A stretch of 64,000 bases of DNA from Neisseria shayeganii 871 (GCF_000226875.1 NZ_JH164926.1:559532-623531); one strand, 5' to 3'. Shown: positions 14,192 through 21,572, counted from the stretch's first letter. Numbers and translations: made by a program. The notes: generated by a model not told the origin, from the sequence alone.

Positions 14192-14694
14192 GTCTCCTTG
14201 TTGATGGCATAGGGCTGGCGGCTGGTCGCAACCGCCATGCCTATGCCGCGAGAATGCGGGCTTCGCACCCGCTCGGCTGTTTGGACGAGTAAACAGCTAA
14301 ACCTCTTGGGCATCCCCTGAGGCTGTTTAACGTGTACCGGCGTAGATGCCCCTACTCCGGCTCGACACGGGCAGATACGGCCTCTCTGTTGCTAGAGGCT
14401 GACACAGCGGCTGCCATCTCCGTGCGTCTGGGGTTGGCCGTCTCTCCGGCCTGTCCGTGCGTCGCGGTAAATCGGTGTCGCTATCACCGACAGGAGGTCT
14501 TACCCACGCACTGCTGCTGTTTTCCCACCTGCAAGCTGGGGTCATGAGCGCCCACTCAAGGCGGTATGGGTAAGGGTAGCACTCGGGGTTTGGGCTGTTG
14601 CGTTGGCCGCTAGCTTTCCGAATCGGTAGCATTCACGGTTTCCGCGGTCGCGTTGGCCCTTAGCCTTCCCTTACCGATACCGCCTAGGGCGGCG
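14192..14694 (-). other. Structured non-coding stretch with two 45-bp direct repeats
   Basis: No credible ORF with a ribosome site is present on either strand. Two imperfect 45-bp direct repeats lie at 14575-14619 and 14625-14669 (GGTAGCAYTC...GCGTTGGCC...TTCC), with a 50-bp period. A 10-mer TCCGTGCGTC is repeated at 14419 and 14454. Several stems are visible, for example GCCTCT/AGAGGC around 14374-14400 and CGGTG/CACCG around 14472-14488. The region is transcribed as part of the leftward early operon, so it is probably an untranslated, folded RNA segment. Confidence 0.6.
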
Positions 14695-14922
14695 TTACTG
14701 CCGGGCTTGGCGGCGGGCGTAAACGGCTTTGAGCATCTTGTCCACAGCAAGTTGTTCGTCGATGGTGAGGTCGTCGTAAAACTCGCTCAGCGGCTCATCG
14801 TGCATGGCGTCGATGGCTTCTTCTTCGCCCCATTCAGCGGCCTGTGCGCGGCTGATTTGGTCGATATGGGCGGCCAGTTGCTTGTCTTGGTAGCGGGCGG
14901 TGGCGCGGTTGAAATCGAACAT
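14695..14922 (-). CDS. Early leftward phage protein, first gene after PL
   Basis: 75 residues, acidic and helical: FDFNRATARYQDKQLAAHID, then EWGEEEAIDAMHDEPLSEFYDD and a basic end. The ATG at 14922 has AGGAGAGAGAC. It is the first coding gene downstream of the leftward promoter, a position where lambdoid phages carry N or host-takeover genes. No sequence signature of an N-type RNA-binding peptide is present. Function is unknown. Confidence 0.6.
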   Translation of the reverse strand: MFDFNRATARYQDKQLAAHIDQISRAQAAEWGEEEAIDAMHDEPLSEFYDDLTIDEQLAVDKMLKAVYARRQARQ

Positions 14923-15224
14923 GTCTCTCTCCTGTGTTGAACCTTTAATCAAGCCGCCTCAGTGAAGCGGCTTTGTTAAAAATTCTGCTGATACCTTACG
15001 GCCTGCCGAGCCGCTCTCTCTGAACAAACGCGCCGTGATGCTTAAAGATCGATTCAGGGTGGCTTTGTGCGTTTGCAGGTATCTACATTTCGCTATCGGT
15101 TTATAGCGGGGCTTTTCGGTCGCCTGTGTTGCTGGCCTACTTCGCCTGATTCCGCTGTTTCCCCGCTGCTGTTTGAAAGACTGATGCGGGGTCGCCGGTG
15201 TCTGTGTATTGCTTCGATGGGTGT
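14923..15224 (-). other. Leader of the leftward early operon
   Basis: About 300 bases between the predicted PL start and the first gene, with no credible ORF. It contains a 6-bp stem AGCCGC/GCGGCT at about 14955-14974, without a clear T-run on the minus strand. The length and the many terminator-like hairpins downstream suggest a site where antitermination could be loaded, but no boxA/boxB pair can be named with confidence. Confidence 0.4.
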
Positions 15225-15253
15225 ATATTAGCCATTGCCTAATGTTATGTAAA
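15225..15253 (-). promoter_or_regulatory. Leftward early promoter PL
   Basis: On the minus strand, TTTACA (15253-15248) and TAATAT (15230-15225) are separated by exactly 17 bases. Two operator sites overlap the promoter, so repressor bound there would block it. Confidence 0.7.
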
Positions 15254-15329
15254 TAGGCAATGGCTAATTATTTAGATTTATTTTGTTATCGTTCTGTTTT
15301 TTAAATTAAAATAATTAGGCAATGATTAA
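15228..15329. promoter_or_regulatory. Left operator cluster (three 15-bp sites)
   Basis: Three copies of a 15-bp near-palindrome TTAGSCAWTGSCTAA lie at 15228-15242, 15253-15267 and 15315-15329 (the last is TTAGGCAATGATTAA). The same motif occurs three times at the cI/cro promoter region. This is a lambda OL-like cluster controlling the leftward operon. Confidence 0.8.
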
Positions 15330-15380
15330 TTTATTGGTGGTTGTGCGCAAAAAAAACCGCCTTTGGGGCGGTGGCGGTTG

Positions 15381-15405
15381 AACTGTGGTGATCATCACCA
15401 TAGTT
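15381..15405. repeat. Inverted repeat TGGTGAT-C-ATCACCA with outer arms
   Basis: The inner perfect 7-bp arms (15386-15400) extend through one mismatch pair to AACT/AGTT. It lies between the left operators and the terminator of the DUF3037 gene. It has no T-run, so it is more likely a protein-binding site than a terminator. Confidence 0.45.
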
Positions 15406-15418
15406 GGCGGGTGTGAAA

Positions 15419-15446
15419 AGAAAACCGCCGTGAAGGCGGTTTCTGC
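15419..15446 (-). terminator. Terminator of the cI-kinase-DUF3037 operon
   Basis: Stem AAACCGCC/GGCGGTTT with a short loop, followed on the minus strand by TTCTTTT. It lies 35 bases downstream of the DUF3037 stop codon and separates the lysogenic transcript from PL. Confidence 0.7.
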
Positions 15447-15480
15447 GCAGCTAAAACCCACGCGGGGCGGTGTAGTAGGT

Positions 15481-16419
15481 TTATGCTATGAACGCGTGGG
15501 CATGGCGGGCTAATTTATGAATGTCATCTTCTACTTCCATTCTAAAAGTAGCCTTCTCAGCGGTATTTTTTTTAAGCAGCCAATATGTATGGTCAATGGT
15601 GTTGTCAATATCCGCCGACGAGCCTTTCGGGCGATATACAAATAAGCCGGCCTCTTTCTCGCCATCCTTATAGTTTACGGCCAGTTCAATATCTTGTTTG
15701 GCGTAAAACAGGTGGGCATCTCCGATAAGCGTTTTAATATAATCAGCGGAGACGAAAGAGGCAAAGCGTATTTTGTCGTTTGTGATATCCGGTTCTGACC
15801 AAAGCTGCAAATGCTGTAAGCGTATGGATGCCTTACTGGCTGTGCAGGATGGAATAATGATGGGGTTATCTGCGTCATGCCAACTGTTTTCAACGAATTG
15901 GGCATTCTCCTTTTTTAACAAGCTATGAACTGTGTGCCGTAGGGTTTCGGTGCTGATATTGCGTTCCTTTGGCGTCTCTTTTTTTTGGCACATCAATTCG
16001 AGGGATACCATGCTTGTATACAGGCGGTCTAATATCTCCGGGATGCTGTCGCCTGCCACGAAGTAGGGCTTGCCGAGCGAAACTTGAGGGGAGATATCAA
16101 CAGACAGGCTTTTTTGTCCGCTTAGGTATTGTCCGATGATGCCGAGCAGGAAGCTGAAGTTCTCTTTGCCAACCCCACCATACAGGGCCTCAAACGGAGC
16201 GGCATTCGGAAGGAGTTTGACATGAACTTTTCGGCGGTGCAGCACGCAAACACCAACGTTCAGTATTTCCCCGGTAGCAAGGTTCGGGGAAATACGGATT
16301 GGCGCCCATTTTGCTGTGATGGCCGGCTTGGGCATCTGCATGGTCATCGCCGACAAGGCGGAAAAAATATCCGCGTCAGCCGCTAAATCAGCCTGTGAAA
16401 CCGCTGCCGTAGCAGACAT
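15481..16419 (-). CDS. DUF3037-type protein paired with the kinase-like gene
   Basis: 312 residues. The segment KWAPIRISPNLATGEILNVGVCVLHRRKV at about 40-68 (spread over two strands) is the recognisable start of DUF3037 proteins. These are often encoded next to HipA-like kinase genes in bacteria. The rest, including FLLGIIGQYLSGQKSLSVDISP, is of unknown function. The start has an AAAGGGA site and overlaps the kinase gene by 37 bp. Both genes lie directly downstream of cI with no terminator between, so they should be expressed in the lysogen. Confidence 0.7.
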   Translation of the reverse strand: MSATAAVSQADLAADADIFSALSAMTMQMPKPAITAKWAPIRISPNLATGEILNVGVCVLHRRKVHVKLLPNAAPFEALYGGVGKENFSFLLGIIGQYLSGQKSLSVDISPQVSLGKPYFVAGDSIPEILDRLYTSMVSLELMCQKKETPKERNISTETLRHTVHSLLKKENAQFVENSWHDADNPIIIPSCTASKASIRLQHLQLWSEPDITNDKIRFASFVSADYIKTLIGDAHLFYAKQDIELAVNYKDGEKEAGLFVYRPKGSSADIDNTIDHTYWLLKKNTAEKATFRMEVEDDIHKLARHAHAFIA

Positions 16420-17255
16420 GGCAATCCCTTTGTTCTATCAGTTAAAAACTGCCTGAATGCCGTAGATTCAGGTTCTTTCAGGAGCGCATTTAACCAAAAA
16501 TGCAGCTCTCCTTCAATGTTTTTCAGCTTTTCCTCGTGCTGTTCGGCGTGAACAATCGCCGTGCTTTGGAGACGCTCGGTGCTGGGGGTGGCGGTGGCTT
16601 TCCTATGGGTTATGGCATTGAGCAGCCGGTTGTTGTAGAGCTGGTTGGCGTCCAGCATCTCGCATTCCCAGGTTTCATCTTGGCTGTTAATTAGCCTGCC
16701 GTTGTCAATCAGCGCGTACTTGTGCTTGGATAAACGCAACAGGTTATTGAAGTGCCGGTCTGCATGGGCAATGTTTTCATCCAGTGCGATAGCCGAGCTG
16801 TATCCGTCCCATTTGGCAATGTCTGTTGCTATCTCCTGCTGGGAGATGAGTTGCTCTATACCCTTTTGCGTAAGCAAGTGGATGGCCGCGCTATGTCCGT
16901 CTAAGCGGGAGGTGCAGAAACAAACGACATTATCAGCCGTTTTGTTTTGCATCCAAGCGTTCTGTTTGCGGCGGGCAATGTCGGCAAATTTGGGCAGGCT
17001 GGTAGTTGGCAGCGCAACGATAAACGCATGATGCGGCTGGCTAATACCCAAGGCATGAGCCACAAGAAAGCCGACGATTTCGTTGATCAGCCCTTTTTTG
17101 GAAGTGTCATACAACTTGCAGAATGCTTCAATTTTTCCTGCTGGATGATTGAACTCTCCAATGAAAACCGGGTTGAGGTGTCCGTCCGCATCGCCGAGCC
17201 AGTTGTTAAACCTGATAAAGCTATCCGTACTCAAAACAGGTATCAGTTTATTCAT
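16383..17255 (-). CDS. HipA-like kinase-fold protein, lysogeny-expressed
   Basis: 290 residues. The region around 173-200 reads ENIAHADRHFNNLLRL then YALIDNGRL. The Asp-Arg-His-x-x-Asn and Ile-Asp-x-Gly pair matches the catalytic loop and metal-binding loop of HipA/PI4-kinase-like folds. An AAAAGGAATTTTA site precedes the ATG, 51 bp after the cI stop. The substrate is unknown. The position (cI, then two genes on the same strand) mirrors lambda rexA-rexB, which block infection by other phages. A defence or exclusion role is inferred from that position. Confidence 0.65.
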   Translation of the reverse strand: MNKLIPVLSTDSFIRFNNWLGDADGHLNPVFIGEFNHPAGKIEAFCKLYDTSKKGLINEIVGFLVAHALGISQPHHAFIVALPTTSLPKFADIARRKQNAWMQNKTADNVVCFCTSRLDGHSAAIHLLTQKGIEQLISQQEIATDIAKWDGYSSAIALDENIAHADRHFNNLLRLSKHKYALIDNGRLINSQDETWECEMLDANQLYNNRLLNAITHRKATATPSTERLQSTAIVHAEQHEEKLKNIEGELHFWLNALLKEPESTAFRQFLTDRTKGLPCLLRQRFHRLI

Positions 17256-17306
17256 TAAAATTCCTTTTCGGTTCGAAACCCCGTCAATAAAGACATTCAG
17301 GAAGTA

Positions 17307-17957
17307 TCACGGGAAGCGAACAATTTTTTCAAAGACAACCCCGCAAATTTGAGCCTCATCTGTCATCGGGATAATCGGATCAGGCCAATCAGGATTTAGG
17401 GCTTTTAGATACATCTTCCCTTCTTCAATGATCAGTTTCTTAAAGGTTGCCTTCTTGTCGCCGTTAAGCCGAACAACAACCAGCGATCCGTTGTGGTATG
17501 GCTTTTCTGGATCAACCAAGATGATGTCCCCATCATCGAAAGAGTAACGGCTGCCGGGATTTTTCATACTTTCGCCCGAGACCTTGAGCGCGAAAGAAGA
17601 ACCGCTGTGCTTCGTTGTCGTATTCAGCCATTCATCGGCATCGCCAGGCTGGAAGTTATCAATAATTTCCGCCCAAGTTCCGGCTTGGACGCTTGAGATT
17701 AAAGGGATTGCCGGTTGAATATCTGGGGCTTGAGTTACATTAACATCGAAATTGATGCCAAAGTGTTCAGGGCCTACCACATCCGAGAAATAGGTAACTA
17801 GTTTATCTAAATGCTCTTTACTGATTCGGCCTGTTTTAATCCATCCGCTCACAGATGGAGCTTTAACTCCAAATTCAGTTGCAACATCTGCTTTCTTAAC
17901 TTTCTTCAGTTCTATTGCCTTCGCAATAGCATCACCAAGTTCTTTCCCTGTAAGCAT
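17307..17957 (-). CDS. cI: CI/LexA-type phage repressor
   Basis: 216 residues. An N-terminal HTH (KKADVATEFGVKAPSVSGWIK) is followed by an S24 peptidase-like domain with an Ala-Gly cleavage site (SVQAGTW), nucleophile Ser in VSGESM and general-base Lys in KKATFKKL. It maintains lysogeny by binding the TTAGGCAWTGCCTAA operators and should self-cleave when RecA is activated. It is divergent from cro, with three operators between them. No strong ribosome site is visible; the message may be nearly leaderless, as in lambda PRM. Confidence 0.95.
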   Translation of the reverse strand: MLTGKELGDAIAKAIELKKVKKADVATEFGVKAPSVSGWIKTGRISKEHLDKLVTYFSDVVGPEHFGINFDVNVTQAPDIQPAIPLISSVQAGTWAEIIDNFQPGDADEWLNTTTKHSGSSFALKVSGESMKNPGSRYSFDDGDIILVDPEKPYHNGSLVVVRLNGDKKATFKKLIIEEGKMYLKALNPDWPDPIIPMTDEAQICGVVFEKIVRFP

Positions 17958-17969
17958 TTTTATCCCTCG

Positions 17970-18046
17970 TTAGGCAGTGCCTAATACTAATTAATCAGCA
18001 TAGAGTTAGGCAATGGCTTGCTTATTATTAGGCATTGCCTTAGAAT
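17970..18046. promoter_or_regulatory. Right operators and promoters PR / PRM
   Basis: Three operator copies lie at 17970-17984 (perfect palindrome TTAGGCAGTGCCTAA apart from the centre), 18006-18020 and 18028-18042. Rightward PR reads TTGCTT (18018-18023), 17 bases, TAGAAT (18041-18046), and is overlapped by two operators. A leftward PRM is plausible: TTGCCT (18013-18008) with TAGTAT (17989-17984) about 18 bases away. Confidence 0.8.
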
Positions 18047-18077
18047 TGCACAAAAAAGTGAAGCAGAAAGGATCTGT

Positions 18078-18302
18078 ATGACTAATCACATTGAAGCGGC
18101 AATCAACGCAGCAGGCGGCTTGCAGCCTTTGGCAATGGCTGTTGGCGTGACTACCGCAACAGTTATTGGCTGGAAACAAGGCGCTCGCCCCGTACCAATC
18201 AAACGTTGCGTAAAAATTGAAGAGGTAACTCATGGAGCAGTTTGTCGCAAAGACTTGCGACCTGATTGGCGTGAGATCTGGCCAGAACTAAGCCATGACT
18301 GA
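18078..18302 (+). CDS. cro: Cro-like repressor (YdaS/Cro family)
   Basis: 74 residues. A single HTH domain: IEAAINAAGGLQPLAMAVGVTTATVIGWKQG, then PVPIKRCVKIEEVTHG, the usual YdaS/Cro pattern. The ATG at 18078 has AGAAAGGATCTGT. As the first rightward gene opposite cI it is the expected lytic switch protein. Confidence 0.9.
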   Translation: MTNHIEAAINAAGGLQPLAMAVGVTTATVIGWKQGARPVPIKRCVKIEEVTHGAVCRKDLRPDWREIWPELSHD

Positions 18303-18332
18303 ATTATCAAGACCTTTGAGAAGGTTTACACC

Positions 18333-18800
18333 ATGAAAACAGCCCATGATTTCCTGCGCCACCCTGAATTTGCTCTGCTGCTTCAGGCAGCCTGCAAAAA
18401 CGGGCGCGGCGGGATTACGGCGGTAGCTGCGACCATTGGCATGAACGAAAAGCTGCTGGCAAACAAGCTCAATCCGAACTGCCCGACCAACCACCCGACG
18501 GCGGACGAGGTTTGCCGCATTGTTGAAGCGACGCAGGACATCAAGCCGGTGCAGCGCTTGGCCGGGTTGGCTGGGTATGTGTGTATGCCGTTGCCGGATT
18601 GCGACCGGGCTTACAGCGACCCGCTGGCCGGTTTTGCTGATGTAGCCGAAAAGCACAGCCGGGTGGCAAAAAAGCTTATTGCCGCCCACAAAGAAGAATC
18701 GGAATCAGGCCGAGAAATTGGCCCGAACGAGCAGATGCGCATTCGCGCGGCGATATTGGACATGGTGAACGATGCCATGTGCCTGTACGGGAGTATTTAA
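18333..18800 (+). CDS. Phage regulatory protein, CII family
   Basis: 155 residues of the phage regulatory CII family (ITAVAATIGMNEKLLANKLNPNCPTNHPTADEVCRIVEAT, spread over an HTH-like domain). The C-terminal half is helical. In related phages these proteins control the lysis/lysogeny decision or early transcription. It lies 30 bp after cro in the rightward early operon. Confidence 0.85.
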   Translation: MKTAHDFLRHPEFALLLQAACKNGRGGITAVAATIGMNEKLLANKLNPNCPTNHPTADEVCRIVEATQDIKPVQRLAGLAGYVCMPLPDCDRAYSDPLAGFADVAEKHSRVAKKLIAAHKEESESGREIGPNEQMRIRAAILDMVNDAMCLYGSI

Positions 18801-18802
18801 AG

Positions 18803-18958
18803 ATGAAGAAGACAAGCAAACACTTAAGCAAACGTGAACGCCGCCTGATTAAGGGCGTGGTGTTCGATCAATGGCAGGCAGGCAAAGAGCCGGTGTCCGA
18901 TATTTTGGATCGTGCCGAAGCGGTGGCGAAGTTCTTTGCCCGCCTGAAGAAACGATAA
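18803..18958 (+). CDS. Small basic phage protein, 51 residues
   Basis: It opens MKKTSKHLSKRERRLIKGVV and ends with another Arg/Lys-rich stretch, ARLKKR. It starts two bases after the CII stop codon. No family is recognised. Confidence 0.55.
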   Translation: MKKTSKHLSKRERRLIKGVVFDQWQAGKEPVSDILDRAEAVAKFFARLKKR

Positions 18959-18963
18959 GCAGA

Positions 18964-19146
18964 TTACATATTTAACGAGGCTTTGGCTGCCGGCGGGGAT
19001 GGATTTCGGTTTTTATCCTCTTCGAGGATGGCTTCTGCTAAATCGAATAAGTCTTTCGCATCCTCTGAATAGGGAATGTTGTATTCGCGGCGAGTTGCCA
19101 AGATTGCGGCCAATTGCAGTGCTTCAAATTTTGTCAATTTGGACAT
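18964..19146 (-). CDS. Small protein encoded against the rightward operon
   Basis: 60 residues (MSKLTKFEALQLAAILATRR, then YSEDAKDLFDLAEAILEED). The start has a very good GGAGGGTAAA site, which is unlikely for a chance ORF. It is the only minus-strand gene between cro and the candidate late regulator. It may be expressed independently or act through an antisense transcript. Function is unknown. Confidence 0.5.
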   Translation of the reverse strand: MSKLTKFEALQLAAILATRREYNIPYSEDAKDLFDLAEAILEEDKNRNPSPPAAKASLNM

Positions 19147-19267
19147 TTTACCCTCCGTGGGGCGGTTGTTTGTGGAAATTCAATCATACCACGGCGTTAG
19201 CGGACGTTTTAACCGCCGGGCGGGTGGGATGCCCGCCGAAATACGGCTACCTGAAAGGGAGTATCTG

Positions 19268-19471
19268 ATGAGCCAATCACAGCAAATCCTTGCTTGGATG
19301 CAGGCAGGAAACAGCATCACGCCGCTTGAGGCGTTGCAGCGTTTTGGTTGCTTGCGTCTTGGCGCGCGGATTTATGACTTGAGGCAGTCCGGCCATGCCA
19401 TATCAAAGCAGACAGTGCATGACGAGCGGACGGGTAAAACGTATGCCAGTTATTCGATGGTGAGGGGTTGA
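19268..19471 (+). CDS. Helix-turn-helix domain protein (PF14090-like)
   Basis: 67 residues: MSQSQQILAWMQAGNSITPL, then EALQRFGCLRLGARIYDLRQSGHAI and a short beta hairpin (VHDERTGKTYASYSMV). This is the small HTH protein found before replication genes in many siphophages. AAAGGGAGTATCTG precedes the start. A DUS with one mismatch lies just upstream. Confidence 0.85.
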   Translation: MSQSQQILAWMQAGNSITPLEALQRFGCLRLGARIYDLRQSGHAISKQTVHDERTGKTYASYSMVRG

Positions 19472-19472
19472 T

Positions 19473-19571
19473 ATGCGTGAACGATTTTGGACGTGGGCCT
19501 TTGCTTGTGCTTTGGCCGTAACCGAGTTTTGCGAGCGCCAGATGTTGGCGGCGGTGGGGGAGCGGGAGTAA
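19473..19571 (+). CDS. 32-residue peptide before the replication gene
   Basis: Short ORF MRERFWTWAFACALAVTEFC... with one hydrophobic stretch. It starts one base after the previous stop and ends in a TAATG overlap with the replication gene. It may mainly couple translation. Confidence 0.45.
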   Translation: MRERFWTWAFACALAVTEFCERQMLAAVGERE

Positions 19572-20509
19572 TGGCAATTATCCGAACGAAACAGGTGCGC
19601 AATTTTACGACTCTGGATAACGGAATTTTTGCGACCGGCGGTTTGGCGTGGGATAGCAGAGGTTTGCTTTGTACTTTACTTTCCAAGCCCGATGATTGGC
19701 AAGTCATTGTGAAAGCGCTGGAAAAAGAAACTGAAGGGACGCGCAAGCATACCCGTGAGCGCGGTATCTGGGAAATGTTCAAAGAGTTGATTGCGGCAGG
19801 ATATGTGGTGCGTAAAAAGCGCCAATCCGGAGAGGTGGATTACTACGTCTTTGACACGCCGCAAACTGCTGAAACCGCAGACTGCGGAAATAGCAGCCTG
19901 CGAAAACCGCAAACTGCTGAAACCGCAGACTGCGGAAATAGCAGCCTGCGAAAACCGCAAACTGCTGAAACCGCAGACTGCGGAAATGTCGGTGAATTAA
20001 TAAATACTGACAACTACAACAAAGAACTGAAAAAAGATAACAAAGAACTGAATGGCAACGGGGGTGCTGACGCACCGCCCGCTGCGCCGCCGGCTGTTGT
20101 CAATCCGCCTGATGCAAAACCGAAGTCTGCAAAACGGCCGAAGGGGGAACCTGACCCGGACAATGTGCGCACTTGGCAGGCCTATGCCCGTGCCTACCGC
20201 GACCGCTACGGGGTGCTGCCTGCAACCAATGCGAAGACGCGGGGGCAGACTGCGCAGTTTGTGGGCTTGGTAGGCCGTGAAGTTGCACCGGAACTAGCCG
20301 CCTTTTTCGTTTGGCACAACGAAGGTTGGTTTGTGCGTAGCCGGCATGACTTCGGCTGCCTGCTCAAAGCTTACCAGCAGGTGCTGACGGATATGCAGCG
20401 CGGCGAGCAGATGACGGCAACCAAGGCGAGGCAGACGGAGCGGACACAGGCGAATTTTGAGAGCCACAAAGGGGCGTTGGAAATCTTGAAGGCGAAGGGG
20501 GTGATTTGA
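19571..20509 (+). CDS. Replication initiator with internal iterons
   Basis: 312 residues. The N-terminal 90 residues look like a winged-helix DNA-binding domain (WEMFKELIAAGYVVRKKR then GEVDYYVFDT), as in phage O-type initiators. The middle encodes the repeat PQTAETADCGNSSLRK nearly three times (a 16-residue unit from 48-bp DNA repeats), followed by an Asn/Lys-rich and a Pro-rich linker. The C-terminal region (about 195-312, NVRTWQAYARAYRDRYG then HNEGWFVRSRHDFGCLL) is conserved in phage replication proteins. The organisation closely parallels lambda O, where the origin iterons lie inside the gene. Confidence 0.8.
   Translation: MAIIRTKQVRNFTTLDNGIFATGGLAWDSRGLLCTLLSKPDDWQVIVKALEKETEGTRKHTRERGIWEMFKELIAAGYVVRKKRQSGEVDYYVFDTPQTAETADCGNSSLRKPQTAETADCGNSSLRKPQTAETADCGNVGELINTDNYNKELKKDNKELNGNGGADAPPAAPPAVVNPPDAKPKSAKRPKGEPDPDNVRTWQAYARAYRDRYGVLPATNAKTRGQTAQFVGLVGREVAPELAAFFVWHNEGWFVRSRHDFGCLLKAYQQVLTDMQRGEQMTATKARQTERTQANFESHKGALEILKAKGVI
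19859..19986 (+). repeat. Eight tandem 16-bp iterons, candidate replication origin
   Basis: Eight contiguous 16-mers alternate in a 48-bp super-unit: CCGCAAACTGCTGAAA, CCGCAGACTGCGGAAA, TAGCAGCCTGCGAAAA, repeated 2.67 times. The second type contains the palindrome CCGCAG-A-CTGCGG. They are followed directly by an AT-rich stretch (19991-20055) containing two copies of AAAGAACTGAA. Iterons plus an adjacent AT-rich block inside the initiator gene match lambda ori. Confidence 0.75.
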
Positions 20510-21177
20510 TGGAAGACTTTGCGAAAAAGGCGGTGGCGATTGATGAGGCCCTGACAGTTTGCTGCGAGATGACGGCCACTGAGCTGTCTGCGGCTGCCAA
20601 GGCGGCGATGATCGAAGATTTGCTGGTTTACGAAACCGCTCAGGTGTTGAAGGCGTTGCACCGCTGCCGCCGTGAATTGACTGGCCGCCTGACTTTGGCT
20701 GCGGTGTTGGAGCGCATTGATACCGGCCTGCCATCCGCGGATGAGGCGTTCGGGATGCTGGTGGAAGGTTGGCGCAATGAGGCGCTGACGGTGGTGGTGC
20801 CGGTGATTGCGATGAAGGCGTCGGAAAACGGGGCGATGGATTTGTTCTACGCCGGCGACAAGACCGGGGCGCGGATGGCGTTCCGTGCGGCTTATGAGCG
20901 GCTGGCGGCGGATGTGCAAACCAACGGCGGCAAGGTGGATTGGTTTGTGAGTAAGGGACATGACCGCGAGCATCAGACCAAGGCCATCATGGAGGCGGTG
21001 CAGCTTGGCCGTTTGCCCCAGCAGAAGGCGGCGATGTATCTGCCATCTGAGGCCGGCGAAGAGCGTTATTTGCTGGAAACCGGCCAAGTGCTGACGGAAG
21101 AGCAGCGCCGAATCGGTAAGCAGGTAACGGCGAATCTGTTGGCTTTGTTGGACAAGCGGGATATGGCCAATGCCTAA
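20509..21177 (+). CDS. Phage protein in helicase-loader position
   Basis: 222 residues, mainly helical (VLKALHRCRRELTGRLTLAAV, then DKTGARMAFRAAYERL and GKVDWFVSKGHDREHQT). This is a conserved phage protein commonly encoded just after the initiator; the position matches lambda P, the helicase loader. No ATP-binding motif is visible. The start overlaps the initiator stop (TGATG). The loader role is inferred from position only. Confidence 0.6.
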   Translation: MEDFAKKAVAIDEALTVCCEMTATELSAAAKAAMIEDLLVYETAQVLKALHRCRRELTGRLTLAAVLERIDTGLPSADEAFGMLVEGWRNEALTVVVPVIAMKASENGAMDLFYAGDKTGARMAFRAAYERLAADVQTNGGKVDWFVSKGHDREHQTKAIMEAVQLGRLPQQKAAMYLPSEAGEERYLLETGQVLTEEQRRIGKQVTANLLALLDKRDMANA

Positions 21178-21382
21178 CTGCCCCTGCTGCGCTGCCCGCG
21201 CCGAATCAGGCAGCCTGATACGCAACTGGCGCTGTATCGAGTGCTGCGCAGATGAGATACGCAGCCACCGGCCAAACAGGAAATTGCAGGAAACGGCGCT
21301 CAGGCAGCTTGAGTGTTTGCAGGATGCGCCGGCGAGAGAGGAAATTTTGGAGCGATTGAGAAATGAATTATTGGCTGATTGA
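21170..21382 (+). CDS. Cysteine-rich small phage protein
   Basis: 70 residues with CPCC near the start and CIECC near residues 22-27, a likely zinc site. A helical tail (RKLQETALRQLECLQDAPAR) follows. It overlaps both neighbours. Function is unknown, though the Cys pattern suggests nucleic-acid or protein binding. Confidence 0.65.
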   Translation: MPNCPCCAARAESGSLIRNWRCIECCADEIRSHRPNRKLQETALRQLECLQDAPAREEILERLRNELLAD

Positions 21383-21572
21383 CATTATCCACGCCTTAAA
21401 TGGCCTTTGTAATTTTGTGGTGTTCTTTAGTTTTATTGGATATTTTTTATTAAAAATAAAAGGTTATGAAATAATCGTCACAAAAAAAAGACCTAAATTT
21501 TTGCTGATTGCGGCTTTTTTGGGTGTTTTGTTTATCCCCTCAAAAGAGACGTTGATTAAATTGCTTGGGTGA
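21363..21572 (+). CDS. Small membrane protein, two predicted spans
   Basis: 69 residues with hydrophobic segments around 7-30 (LNGLCNFVVFFSFIGYFLL) and 46-60 (FLLIAAFLGVLFI). Codon use is more AT-rich than in its neighbours. It overlaps the previous gene by 20 bp. Its role is unknown; it may be a late-acquired membrane moron. Confidence 0.5.
   Translation: MNYWLIDIIHALNGLCNFVVFFSFIGYFLLKIKGYEIIVTKKRPKFLLIAAFLGVLFIPSKETLIKLLG

Noticed and set aside
19859..19986. Tandem repeats resembling a CRISPR array
   Set aside because: The units are contiguous 16-mers without unique spacers, lie in frame inside a gene, and have no cas genes nearby.
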